Shown here in pieces: positions 11,119 through 22,702 of a DNA stretch of 64,000 nt. The translations under genes and the position numbers were made by a program. The stretch is from Merluccius polli (Eukaryota > Chordata > Actinopteri > Gadiformes > Merlucciidae). The stretch spans positions 1 to 64,000 of the forward strand of contig JAOPHQ010000606.1 in NCBI GenBank assembly GCA_030340625.1, given 5' to 3'. The notes below the pieces were generated by a model. It was not told the DNA's origin, did no database searches, and saw only the letters and a list, made by a program, of their open reading frames with translations. Each line of letters begins with the position of its first letter. The stretch's first letter is position 1.

Positions 11119-11465
11119 GTCTGGTGTCCTCCTTCCCTCTGCTCCTGCTGGGATTACACAAGCTGTCCATTACATATACTACTGCACAAAGCAACAACGC
11201 TGGGCCATCTTGTTAAATAATAATAACGAAAAAGGTTGTTTGTGTGATTACGTCACACAAACAAAAATGACTTTGTTCACACACCTGCCTGAGTCTCTAT
11301 GGGGAAAAGGTTTTCTGGCCGAGCGTTGCAATACCACAGCTGGTCACTGGGCAGGTTTTACCACAAACCTCAGACCTTGGTTTGTGATTGGACACATGAC
11401 ATTTACCGCTGGCCATGGATGTATTATAAGAACTGGATTACAGATACTGGTTTTAGAGACTTTCA

Positions 11466-12538
11466 CCATTTGGTCCGTTTGAATCGACCGCTGGTTCGAT
11501 GGGTTTGGACAATGTTTGACACAACGCCCCTCGCACTTCTACAGACGTATGTGTGCAAAAACTTTACGACTGTAACGACCAGATTGTGAGTGAGAGGCTG
11601 TGAATCGCATACTAACACATTTATACTTTTACTCAGAAACTTGCCATTGTCATCATACTGTATCCAGTGGGACGGCCCTGTTTGTAGAAATTGAGCATAG
11701 CGTTAGTTCAGGCAGGCCACGAAGTCAGGCTCAGCCCTCAGTACAGATCATATGATCACAGCTAGTCATAATCATAGTCCTAGTTGTTTTGCCGCTTTTA
11801 TGATTTTATGCAAATGTCTTTGAGTATTCAGAAGCGCTTCAGAAAATAATGTATTACTTTATAAACATACATCAGCTGATTCCCCTAAGCTTCCTATTGG
11901 ATACCACACAGTCAGCTGACAGCTCAGCTGACTCCCCCTCACCCATTGGCAAACATCATTCTTGGCACCTTATTTAAGCTGCTCCAGCCGCCTATCTTCG
12001 CTGCTTCCTCTGCTAGCTTTGCAACCCACCTCCACCCCAGCTCCTCCTTTATGTTGTATCTAATTAATCAATGTTATTTCTGATTGTCATTGATGCTTGC
12101 TCTGTTCTGTACCCCGGGGGTCTCTGCTGCTGCTCTCCTTGTCTTAAACTTTCCCATGTATGCACATGGAAGCCTTAAGGATTTCCACGTAGGCACATGG
12201 AAGGACAAGGAGGTCCCAGAACAGAGCCACACCGCCAAATGTAATATTCTGCTTTAGAATAAAAGATATTTTGACAAAAGTGGTCCTGACTGATGTGCCA
12301 CCAATCATAGACAACAACAAGGTAACCGTTCAGGTGTCGTTCTTATGGACCCAAAGTGTGTTTTAATATTGAGGACCGTTTATTCAGTCATGAAAATACC
12401 TCCAGCATCCTTTCACAGCTATGAACATTGACCTGAGGGCCTTGCTGCCTGGCATGTATAATGTAATGTGTGTCATGTACATATGGTGTATAATGTATGT
12501 ATAAAGTTAAAATAGCATACATAGTGAATAAGGCGATT
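11466..12538. other. No gene seen between copy 2 and dispersed repeat
   Basis: Unique-looking sequence with no long open frame. TTTAAGCTGCTCC (about 11973) and two ATGTA/GTAGGCACATGGAAG segments (about 12155-12205) hint at an old mobile element, but I cannot assign it. Confidence 0.4.
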
Positions 12539-13366
12539 TAGAACGCATACAATATAGAATAAAATTGCTCACCTGTCTACCAGCCATGGTTCCAGAAAAT
12601 AGACAACAAAGTCAACCGCGCAAGTCGCTTGTTATTCTTGTCATCGGCAGAGCACTGTCAATCCCGCACAGCCCGGTCAACGGCGCATGTGATTGGACTA
12701 CACCTCAGCAGAGAGCAACAAATAGGTTTAGAGCAAGATGGTCCCGCCCCCAGGAACGTTTTTTTTTTTTCCTTTTTTCAGAACCACGTTTTCAGACCTT
12801 TGACTCTAAAGGAGTTTCAAAACAAAACAGCGACAGAACACTGTCAATAATCACGTGACCCACAAGCTTGCGCCCGTGTGGTCAAATCTCTGAAAAGTCA
12901 GTGCTGAAAAGTAAGTTCTGAAAAAATACATTGCAATGGTGTAAATTTACACCTTTACAAGTTTTTAAAAATAAATATTCAATCTTTCAAAACGTATTTC
13001 TCAATGTATGAACAGCTGTTGGCAGAATCCCATTTACAAGGTTTCAAAACCGGGAAACAAAGTAATACACTGTTAGAACAGTGTCAGATTTGAAACTCTG
13101 CAAATGCGGTGGTGAAAATTTTTAAACTTTGAAAATGTGTTTGTGAAAAAGTTTTAGCTTTGAAAATGTGTTGGTTGAAAATGATGAAGAAGATAAAATA
13201 GAACACAAAATCATGTTTGCAGATGTTTGACATTTTCTTTCAGGCTATAATCTCTTTTTTCAGTGTTGCAAAACCTTTTTTAAAAGGTGTTGAGTTTTCA
13301 AACAGACTTACAAGCCTTTGAAACTTTTTTTTTCAGGTTTGAATTATGACAGGATACTGGCTCCAT
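12539..13366 (+). repeat. 0.8-kb dispersed repeat (inverted copy at 62.1-62.9 kb)
   Basis: Matches the reverse complement of 62104-62913 across its length, for example CTACCAGCCATGGTTCCAGA at 12578 and at the far copy. It contains several degenerate internal units around TTTGAAAATGTGTTTGTGAA. No coding function is seen; it is probably a non-autonomous transposable element. Confidence 0.75.
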
Positions 13367-13685
13367 AAATAACCACCAAGAGTGTCCCTTTATAGGTGAA
13401 TGTTGATGAACAGATCAAATAAACTTTAGCCAATGGTCAGACTCATCTCCAAGTGAAAAACTAGAAAGATACAGATAAAGATAAGTAAATTGTTTTAAGT
13501 AAGTTTTATTGATTTTAAGTGAAGTCAAGTGAGTAAGCCGGCACATATTTTTGGCGGTCAAATGTTGCGATTGCGATAATGTTCTGCCCGGTTGCACTTT
13601 GCCATTTAAAAGAAGAAGAAGCTGCTGTGATCGTCATTTCCCCGTAAGTGCACAACGGCTGTGTGCACTTACTGTAGCCACACCC

Positions 13686-14910
13686 CTATTTCCACAGCCC
13701 CTGTAGCCACACCCCTACAATCTCAGCCCCTGTAGCCACAGCCCCTATAGCCTCAGCCCCTAGAGCCACAGCCTGTGTAGCCACAGCCCCTATAGCCTCA
13801 GCCCCTGTAGCCACAGCCTCTGTAGCCACAGCCCCTATAGCCTCAGCCCCTGTAGCCACAGCCCCTATAGCCTCAGCCCCTATAGCCTCAGCCCCTGTAG
13901 CCACAGCCCCTATAGCCTCAGCCCCTTTAGCCACAGCCCCTGTAGCCACGGCCCCTATAGCCTCAGCCCCTGTAGCCATAGCCTCTGTAGCCTCAGCCGC
14001 TATAGCCACAGCCCCTGTGGCCAAAGTCTCTATAGTCTCAGTCCCTGTAGCCACAGCCCTTAGAGTCCCAGCCCCTATAGCCACAGCCCCTGTAGCCACA
14101 GCCCCTATAGCCTCAGCCCCTGTAGCCACATCCCTTATAGCATCCACCCCTTTAGTAGTGAAACCTCTTATAGATTTCACCCCTATAGTCTCAGCCCCTG
14201 TAGCCACAGTCGTTATAGTCTTAGCCCCTAAAGCCACAGCCCCTATAGCCACAGCCCCTATAGCCTCAGCCCCTTTATTATCAGCCTCTTTAACCATAGC
14301 CCTTATAGTCTCCGTCCCTATAGTCTCAGCCCCTGTAGCAACAGCCCTTAGAGTGTCAGCCACTGTAGCCACAGCTCTTATAGTCTCAGTCCCTAAAGTC
14401 TCAGCCCCTGCAGCCACAGTCCTTAAAGTCTCAGCTGCTGTAGCCACAGCCCCTGTAGCCACAGCCCCTGCAGTCTCAGCCCCTGTAGCCACAGTCCTTA
14501 AAGTCTCAGGCCCTGTAGCCACCCCCACACCTGAGACCCCCAGGAGGCTCAGGCCTTCCTGAGCTCCCTCCCAAGGACTGGCAGCTTTTAGCCCAGCCAC
14601 AGTACCCACAGACCCCCCCATAAACCTAGTGGTCCCCACTGCCAGAGGAGCTGCAGCCAAGCCTGCTGCATTCCCTATCATGGCGGCTCCTGCTGCCTGT
14701 GGTCTCGGCCTGCTACTGCCCCTCAAGCTGCCGATAGTTCCCTCTGCTTGGCCACAGCCTCTCCTTAACTTGGCCTTCTTCTTCCTTAACTTGGCCTTCT
14801 TCTTCCTTAACTTGGCCTTCTTCCATCCCAGCTGGACTGTCAGCCTGCCATCTGTAGTGCTCTGCTCCTGGTTCAGGTGTTTGTCTCCAAAACCTGGCAA
14901 ATAGTTCAGT
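13686..14910 (-). pseudogene. GIMAP-like remnant with pentapeptide repeats
   Basis: Homology starts at LPGFGDKHLNQEQ (G3, about 14900), and the P-loop, G4 and G5 are all missing. After a brief KKAKLRKKKAKLR segment comes a hydrophobic part like that of copy 1 (NAAGLAAAPLAV, GGSVGTVAGLKAASP, LLGVSGVGVATG). Then about 55 units of 15 bp follow, coding AVATG/AEAIG pentapeptides (13690-14520). The minus frame is open from 14966 to 13686, but the first 20 or so residues are AT-rich unrelated DNA. It cannot be a working GTPase. The open frame probably reflects the repeat unit, a multiple of three without stops. Confidence 0.75.
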
Positions 14911-14966
14911 AATTTTTTAAAAATATGAATAATATTAGATATACTATAGAATATGTATAACATCAT

Positions 14967-15253
14967 AGATTAGGTTACATTCAACTTTGTTGTGATTGGA
15001 CAGAGACAACGAAATGTAGTACATAGCGAATCCTATTTGACTGTGTTCTCATGGAATTGCTTCCTTGTATTTTTCAACCTTTTGGCTTTCCTGGCTACGT
15101 AGCCAAGCGGGTGACCAGTTACCATACCTCAAGCCTCAGGGGTAATTTTTTTTATTAACACACAAAGAAAATAACATGTCAAGGCTCACATGTGTGAGCC
15201 TTGACATGTTTGTTATTAACGGGTATATTTTGAATATATTGTTATTATAACAA
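14967..15253. other. Gap with an 18-bp-arm hairpin
   Basis: No gene. Bases 15173-15210 form a perfect inverted repeat: AACATGTCAAGGCTCACA, a TG loop, then its complement. Confidence 0.8.
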
Positions 15254-16305
15254 TTTATACCATGGTCTGGGTGAATACTGGATTCTGATTGGCTGGAGGG
15301 TGGAGGTTAAAAAGTGTTAATGTGCACGTAGGAAAGACGTTGACGCTATGAAGACGCTATGGCCACGTTGCTTGGCAACGCCTGCATACGGGAGATTAGA
15401 TTAAATAGTCCGCGTGACTACAAATAGCCTACAAAAAACCCTCACGATTTTAACTCTAAAACACATTAAAGTATTATTAATGGATTAAATATTTGTTTCG
15501 TTCGTAAGTGACCGGTACAAGCGGGATAATGCCCTTCGAGGTGTCCATTAACAGAAATTAATGGACTTCGCGGAAGCAACCGTCCTCCACTTTGCGTCGG
15601 ACGGTTCACGCCTCCGCTTCGTCCATTAATTTCTGTTAATGGACACCTCGTCGGGCATTATCCCTATATACAATATATACAATAACTACGGTATCGTTAT
15701 CAGCCTATCTCATCTAATCGAGTAAACACAGCAACTGTAGGACCATAATTAGGAATAAAAAGTGTAATAAACTGCTTACTGTTAGACAGTAACAGTCTCA
15801 CAGTTCTGAAACTATTTATATAACCGCGCCACGCGCATCATCATTGTGCCAACTAATAAAGTCTAAGTAACAAAGTCTGTGTCTTAGCCATCGTTATCTT
15901 AGTGATAACGCATCTATCCTCCACAACGACCCTGATCCATATAAGGTCATGACCAAATATGGACGTCGGGACGTGCATCACGTTCAGCAAACACAAACTG
16001 CATAGCAACAGGCATTTGATAGGCTGATAAATAAATACCTTAATTCAGACTAGGGGTCATAAAAGAAAGAAATATTTAATCAATTAATAATACTTTAATG
16101 TGTTTTAGAGTTAAAATCGTGAGTTTTTATTTTATTTTTACAAGTCGAGCAGACTATTTAATATCTCCCGTATGCAGGCGTTGCCAAGCAACGTGGCCAT
16201 AGCGTCTTCATAGCGTCAACGTCTTTCCTAGGTGTACGTTAACACTTTTTAACCTCCACCCTCCAGCCAATCAGAATCCAGTATTCACCCAGACCATGGT
16301 ATAAA
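15254..16305. mobile_element. 1.05-kb element with ~200-bp inverted termini
   Basis: Starts TTTATACCATGGTCTGGG and ends CCCAGACCATGGTATAAA. The inverted arms extend about 200 bp and include GATTCTGATTGGCTGGAGGG and GTTGCTTGGCAACGCCTGC, with a few differences. A second foldback lies inside at 15523-15664. No transposase is visible and no target duplication is obvious, so the class is uncertain. Confidence 0.8.
15523..15664. mobile_element. 142-bp foldback MITE, nested
   Basis: The termini GGGATAATGCCC and GGGCATTATCCC continue as arms (GAGGTGTCCATTAACAGAAA and its complement), so almost the whole unit can fold on itself. It sits inside the element at 15254-16305. Confidence 0.75.
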
Positions 16306-16319
16306 TACAACATATATTC

Positions 16320-16628
16320 CTAGCGGCGGACTGGCCATTGGGCAATGTGGGCAAATGCCACTGCGGCCGCCTGGTGATGCGGCCGCAATAAAGCGGAGCG
16401 GAGCAGCTGTGTCAATAGGCGGTCACGGCCGCAAATAACTAAATAAATGAATAAATAGGGTAAATAAATAAATAAATAAAAGCAGAGCGGCTGCGTCAAT
16501 AGGCGGCCGCAAATCAATAAATGAATAAATGAAAATAATAGCGACGTCCATGGTTGCAGATGACCTGAGAAATGTGGCCTCTCTGTCAAAATTGCCAGGG
16601 CCTCTTTTTGGTGCCAGTCCGCCACTAC
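16320..16628. mobile_element. Short DNA transposon-like element
   Basis: Left end TAGCGGCGGACTGGCC and right end GGTGCCAGTCCGCCACTA are imperfect inverted repeats. The interior has two GGCGGTCACGGCCGCAAAT-like segments and AAATAAATG runs. No target duplication is clear and no protein is coded. Confidence 0.55.
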
Positions 16629-17480
16629 TTAAAACAAGCGCAGTAGTTTGGTTCTTAATTAATAGAGCTTTTGGAAACCCGATGTTATCATATCTTTCTA
16701 TTATTTAGGCTATATAAAATAGCTATATACGTTTTCTCAATGTAAAATCCCCTCAGTAAGAGAAATCCACCTTACCTAACTCCATGTTGGGTGATGTATC
16801 TTTGTTTCTGTTTCGTTATGATTATATTAACTTCAAAGTGAAAAACGGTTTCAGTTCAACTTTAAATATAACAAAATCATAACGAAACAGAAACAACGAT
16901 ACACCACTCAACATGGAGTTATGGGAAAGGCCGTTTATATAGGCTATAAACGGCCTTTCTCATAACTCCATGTTGAGTGGTGTATCGTTGTTTCTGTTTC
17001 GTTATGATTTGTTTATATTTAAAGAGTTGAGTGGTGTATCGTTGTTTCTGTTTCGTTATGATTTTTTATGTATTTAAAGTGTTGAGTGGTGTATCGTTGT
17101 TTCTGTTTCGTTATGATTTTTTGTATTTAAAGTTAAATTTACTGTTACATTTTTCACCATGAATTCACAGTAAATTACTGGCTAATAATTGCATTACTTT
17201 CACAGTAATTTCACAGTAATTTACTGGAAATATTTCACAATATTTTACTGTAAATATTTCACAGTAACTTATTGTCCTAAATATTTCACAGTAATTTACA
17301 CTAAAATTACAGCTATATACTGTAACTTTACAGCCACAATGCTCATACTGTGATATAGCTGTAGAATTACAGTATCTTGCTGTAGGCTATATAAATCACA
17401 GTATTTTTACATTGTTACTGGGTAATGCAACTCATTAGCCAGTAATTTACTGTACATTTATAATTTAAATAATACAGTAA
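16629..17480. repeat. Palindrome and ACAGTAAATTT-type repeats
   Basis: GTTGTTTCTGTTTCGTTATG occurs repeatedly in both orientations between 16795 and 17120, forming a 137-bp hairpin (16874-17010) plus direct copies. From 17140 to 17470 there are many degenerate CACAGTAATTTACTG units. No gene is seen. Confidence 0.75.
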
Positions 17481-17789
17481 ATATTGTACATTTTACTTTT
17501 TCACTGTGATTACTACACTACAAAAACATGTTTTGAATTTGCTCCTCAATAAACAAAAGAGAGAAAAGAAAACAAAAGACCATACTCGTTTTGTCTTTTA
17601 TTACAACAGAAAATTGCAACACATCACATATTATACAATTGGTGCGGTTCAATTTAGGTTCACTAATAAAACAACATTTCTTGAACAAATATAAGGATAA
17701 ATAATAATAATCAGACATAGAATTTAACCATGATAGCCAAGATAACTATTGTGTGTGTATGTATGTTTATGTATGTTTATATATAGATA

Positions 17790-17791
17790 TG

Positions 17792-17872
<81 letters not shown>
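17790..17872. repeat. (TG)n microsatellite
   Basis: About 80 bp of nearly pure TG. Cys/Val open frames across it are artefacts. Confidence 0.95.
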
Positions 17873-17874
<2 letters not shown>

Positions 17875-17894
17875 ATAATTTTAAGTATTGTGAG

Positions 17895-19214
17895 CACGGA
17901 CGTAATTTACGGGGGGGACACGGGGGACATGTCCCCCGCACTTTTTCAAAAGGCCGTTTTGGTCCCCCGCACTTTTTACCGTCCAAAAACAATGTTACGC
18001 TATAGTGAAAAGAGACAGGTCAAGCACTAGGACCAAGCGGAAAACTGCCACTCAAGCTGAAGCCTCTTCCCCTTAGTTTAGACCCGCCCACAAGCTCCTC
18101 GATTGGCTCTGCCGTTTCTTGTGTGATTGGCCGTCCCCGCTGTCACTCCATCTTGTTTACACACCTGCGGTCAGGATTCCCGATGAATCTGCGGCCACTG
18201 TAAGTTGGGCGTTTGTTCTGCCTGTTCGTCTTTGACAAGGTTAAATAATGTTAAATAATGTGAACAAGTACAGACCTGTGTTAGTGTATAACACTAACAC
18301 AGGTCTGTACTTGTTCACGAAGCCCTGAGACTCTTATGCGAAGTTGCTTTGATTAGTGCTCGCCTGCTTAATTGTTCGCTAACAGAGCCCTGGAAGACGT
18401 GTCTTAAAGAGACAGGCGTCATTTTAATAGGCTCATACAATATTAATATCTGAACTTACACCTATTATTTCAAGAATCATGAAAGGCTTTCAGCAAATAT
18501 TAAGGTGCTATTAATTACATATTAGACAAATCTACCAAATAATAAGTTAAACTACACAAAATGAGACAAATGAGCCTATAGACAATTCTAGTATTAGCTA
18601 TATCAGATTGTGATGCCAGCTGAACTAACACACCTAATGAAACATAAAAATCAAATGTTTTACCCATTCAAAATATTAAATGGCTTACTAATTAATTATC
18701 AGAATTAATCAGAATATGTGCTTCAACTAGCTCTCTCTATTTTGACCATACATGTGTTTGTATCCCTGTTAATATAGCCTACACATAACACAACACTTGT
18801 ACTTGTACTTTCAGTACTTGAGTAGTACATTTTAAAATACTTCTACTTGCAATACTTAAATACAAAACATTTTGAATATTTTAGTACTTCCACTGAAGTA
18901 TGTTTTTTAAAGAACACTTCTACTTCTACTCAAGTCACTTTTTTGATATAGTACTTCTACTCAAGTCTTGGTCTCCAGTACTTTATACATCTCTGTGTGT
19001 ATTACACCAGAACATAATAGTAGTCAGTAATTGCAGACCATGCTCCAAGGAAAATCAATGAAAGAGGGAGATCATTTTAAATCTGAAAACATGGTAAAAT
19101 GCACCAGAATGCGGGAAATTGCAACTACTTCTTTCACATTTTTCTGGGGGAGGACCCCCAGACCCCCCGTCTAAATATGTCCCCCCCACTCTCAAAACGC
19201 TGATTACGCCCTTG
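17895..19214. mobile_element. 1.3-kb non-autonomous hAT-like element
   Basis: The 8-bp duplication ATTGTGAG flanks it (17887-17894 and 19215-19222). Ends are CACGGACGTAATTTACGGGG and GATTACGCCCTTG, forming imperfect inverted repeats (CAAGGGCGTAATC). It belongs to the same family as 42007-45021, whose ends are CAGGCGCGTAATTTGCGGGG and GTTACGCCCTTG. A perfect 28-bp-arm hairpin lies at 18260-18318. No transposase is found. Confidence 0.85.
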
Positions 19215-20130
19215 ATTGTGAGTATACGTATATGTTATGTTTGAGTCTATGTGCGTATGTATTTATGTTGTTTTCTTTGTAACAAACGAGCAACAATAGG
19301 CCTACAGCTCACACTGGAAACGAAACACTGGAAACGAACGCAATGTATAACAACTGTCAGGAAGGTGGGGTGGATGGCGTGGCAGTGAACCCAAATGCAG
19401 AGACGGGGCAGCTCAGTGTAGGATATTTAATCAAAAAAACAATACAAAACAAAGTACAAAACTAGGAAAAACACAGGAACCGGAAAGGGCACAAGGAAAA
19501 AACTGGAAACAACTAAACAAGACTTACGTGGAAACTAAGCTATGGTTCTGACATGGAACTCGGACATGGAACAAACATCATCAACAAAAATGACCCAACA
19601 AAGACCCTTTTCCCAAACTGAATACTGTGAATAAATGAATAAAATAAAAGGGCGAATGAATAAATAAATAAAACTAAGAGGGGAAAGGAGAAGAAGAGGA
19701 AGGAAAAAGAAAAAGAAAAAAGCCTCCCCTAAGCGGGCAGACCCCCTCCCAAGGGCCTGGGAGTTGCCCTGACTGGGTTAGGCACAGAGGGGCGATCTGT
19801 CGCGGGCCAGCACCCACCTCTGGGTTTGGTTGCGGCCCTAGGCACGATCGCCCTTAATTTGAAATCAAAGAAGGGGGAGGGAAGGTAAAATAAATAAATA
19901 AATAAAAATAAAAAGTAAAGAAGAAGGGGAAAAAAGGAAGGGAAGGTGGAAGAGAGATGGGAGATCCCCATGCCCTGTGGGCCTCCCTTTGGGATTCCCC
20001 GCTGGGATACCTGGGGCGGGGCGGGGGGCCCGACCTCACCTCTCATAATCACATATATGCTCGCATTAACCCCCCCCCCCCCCTTTTTTTAATAACTTAT
20101 TACTTTTTTACTATTTAACCTTATTACTAA
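19215..20130. other. No gene; low-complexity and repeat-like DNA
   Basis: Includes GTGGCAGTGAACCCAAATGC (about 19380), which resembles a common fish repeat, then purine-rich AAAGAAAAAG runs and a GC-rich stretch. Short open frames here have no recognisable domains. Confidence 0.4.
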
Positions 20131-20945
20131 ATTAACTTTAAAGGCAGCACACACATTGTTAGCTTTCGTTACCGATAATAGGCTGACCTTGTGTGTGTGT
20201 GTGTGTGTGTGTGATATTGTTGTGGAATAAACTTCATATAACACTTATACCACTTAGACAAAAGAAGAGAGTTCAGGAGATCTGAAGTGTGAAAGGTGAA
20301 GACTTTATTTGCAGTCGACAGTATAAACACAAACAGCCGAGTTGGTTTGACAAAGAAGTCACTACTTCTGCACAACTGTGGTTTTTATGTTCCTCCTATA
20401 CGCTACACATTCATAAAACACGTCACCCCTCAAATCATGTTATCTTTTTATAAAAGCAACATTTCCACAGCTGGTGGTTAGGTATCATGGCCTCCATTAT
20501 GTTATGCACATGACTTGTCCTTCATCCCTAGAAGAGATGATTCTGCACAGCCTGGGCCACCAGAGGAGGACAGTCCTGGGATTGTTTCATATTTCTCCAC
20601 ACTTATTAGATGCATTCAGCATAGTAGCAACATGTTATCATTAAATGTCCAGGCCAAATCAATGGGAAGACTGGACCTTGGATTGCTTAAGAATATATAC
20701 CACACTTATTAGATTCATAGAGCATATTAGCAAGACAGTAATTAGGTATTATCATTAACGGTAAGAGTAAATGTCTCCCATAATATTTCCTATAAGCTGC
20801 ATATGTGTACAATAGTACAATAGCAAATACATAGCATATAACTCCATGTATTTTTCAATTTATAACATATCTGAAAAAACATCTGTTAGAAATGATGAAC
20901 TAAGTTTTCCAATATTAAAGTCTCAGGTTACTCAAAATGAAATAG

Positions 20946-22208
20946 TTAAATGATTTTGTTGATCACAGTGCCCACAACGGCCCCCAAACCCGCTCCGATA
21001 ACGGCTCCCACTCTCAGAGAAGGTGCACCCAAACCCATTGTGCTTCCCGCCGCGGCTGCTGCTCCTGCACATACTACTGGGACTACTATGTCAGTGAACG
21101 CCACCAACACCTTCCGTACCGGCCTGTCCTCCTCCTCCTTCTTTAACCTGTCACCCTCCTTCTTTAACCTGTCATCCTCCTCCTTCTTCTCCCTCCTTAA
21201 CCTGTCCTCCTCCTCCTTCTTTAACCTGTCACCCTCCTTCTTTAACCTGTCATCCTCCTTCTTTAACCTGTCATCCTCCTCCCTCCTTAACCTGTCCTCC
21301 TTCTCCCTCCTTAACCTGTCCTCCTTCTCCCTCCTTAACCTGTCCTCCTCCTCCTTCTTTAACCTGTCACCCTCCTTCTTTAACCTGTCATCCTCCTTCT
21401 TTAACCTGTCATCCTCCTCCCTCCTTAACCTGTCCTCCTCCTCCTTCTTCTCCCTCCTTAACCTGTCCTCCTCCTCCCTCCTTAACCTGACCTCCTCCTC
21501 TCTCCTAGCCGCCTCTGCCTCATACATGGCGTTGGTGTAACACCCTCCACCGTTGTCATCCACCACCTGCTCCACCTTTCTCAGCAGCTTGTGAACCTGC
21601 TCCACATCACTGGGCGCCCGGTTGTTGAGAACGTGGTACCGGCCTCCACACCTGTCAATCAAAGTCTTGAGGTTTGCAGGTGCGCTGGCCAGGTACTCCT
21701 CCATAGGCTCCTCCAGGTCATCTCCATGTGTGAACAGCACCACCGTGTGGTTGAGGAGCGCCGCTTCACCAAACACAGCAGCCATCACAGTGACGGCCAT
21801 GTTGTCCTCCTCTGTGTAGCGTCCCAGAGGGACCACCAAGAGGAAGGCGTGTGGACCGGGGACCGTCATCACCACGCATCTGCTGACCTCCGTGGTGATC
21901 TGCTCCTGGCTCAGGTTTGTGTCCCCAAAACCTGGCAAGTCCACCACCACCACCCTCCTCCTCCTCCTCCTCCTCCTCCTCCTCCTCCACCTCCTCCTCC
22001 TCCTCCTCCTCCTCCTCCCCTCCTCCTCCTCCTCCTCCACATGGTACTCGGAGGTCCCCAGCTGGCAGACCTGGGTAACAGATCTAGCGCTACACTTGGA
22101 CAGGAAGTGACCCGGGAGGCCCAGGATAGTGTTCCCTGAAGCGCTCTTCCCAGATCCCGTCTTTCCAATCAGGATCAGTCTCAGCTCTTCTGGAGGATTG
22201 TCTCCCAT
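20946..22208 (-). CDS. GIMAP-like GTPase copy 3 (intact, 420 aa)
   Basis: Best complete single-frame member. Residues: P-loop GKTGSGKS 15-22; switch-I region SVTQVCQ 43-49; a low-complexity loop of six Glu then an Arg run at about 58-85; VVVVDLPGFG with the G3 DLPG at 90-93; the G4-like THGDDL 160-165 (fish GIMAPs commonly have T-x-G-D in place of NKxD); LNN 194-196; GGGCYTNAMY near 220. A charged coiled-coil of EEDRLRR/DDRLKKE units covers about 231-362. Residues 370-420 are Ala/Gly/Val-rich and hydrophobic, ending GTVINKII, a possible membrane anchor. The ATG has G at -3 and +4. A 5' exon at 24347-24356 may add MASG-AEGRRTPD. Expected activity is GTP binding and regulated oligomerisation in immune cells; this is a family inference. 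Confidence 0.85.
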   Translation of the reverse strand: MGDNPPEELRLILIGKTGSGKSASGNTILGLPGHFLSKCSARSVTQVCQLGTSEYHVEEEEEEGRRRRRRRRRWRRRRRRRRRRRVVVVDLPGFGDTNLSQEQITTEVSRCVVMTVPGPHAFLLVVPLGRYTEEDNMAVTVMAAVFGEAALLNHTVVLFTHGDDLEEPMEEYLASAPANLKTLIDRCGGRYHVLNNRAPSDVEQVHKLLRKVEQVVDDNGGGCYTNAMYEAEAARREEEVRLRREEEDRLRREKKEEEDRLRREEDDRLKKEDDRLKKEGDRLKKEEEDRLRREKEDRLRREKEDRLRREEDDRLKKEDDRLKKEGDRLKKEEEDRLRREKKEEDDRLKKEGDRLKKEEEDRPVRKVLVAFTDIVVPVVCAGAAAAAGSTMGLGAPSLRVGAVIGAGLGAVVGTVINKII

Positions 22209-22702
22209 GTCTGGTGTCCTCCTTCCCTCTGCTCCTGCTGGGATTACACAAGCTGTCCATTAAATATACTACTGCACAAAGCAACAACGCTGTGCCATCT
22301 TGTTAAATAATAATAATGAAAAAGGTTGTTTGTGTGATTACGTCACACAAACAAAAATGACTTTGTTTACACGATGTTTAATAACTCTATAATATAATCG
22401 GTATAATCCAAGGTGAGAAACGTTCAGTTTATGATTAAATAGGTTGAGAGCAATGGGCTTTTCTCCTGGGTCTCTATGGGGAAAAGGTTTTCTGGCCGAG
22501 CGTTGCAATACCACAGCTGGTCACTGGGCAGGTTTTACCACAAACCTCAGACCTTGGTTTGGGATTGGACACATGACATTTACCGCTGGCCATGGATGTA
22601 TTATAAGAACTGGATTACAGATACTGGTTTTAGAGACTTTCACAAGCACACATAGTGTATAATGTATGTATAATGTATATATTGTGTATATATGAATTAC
22701 TC

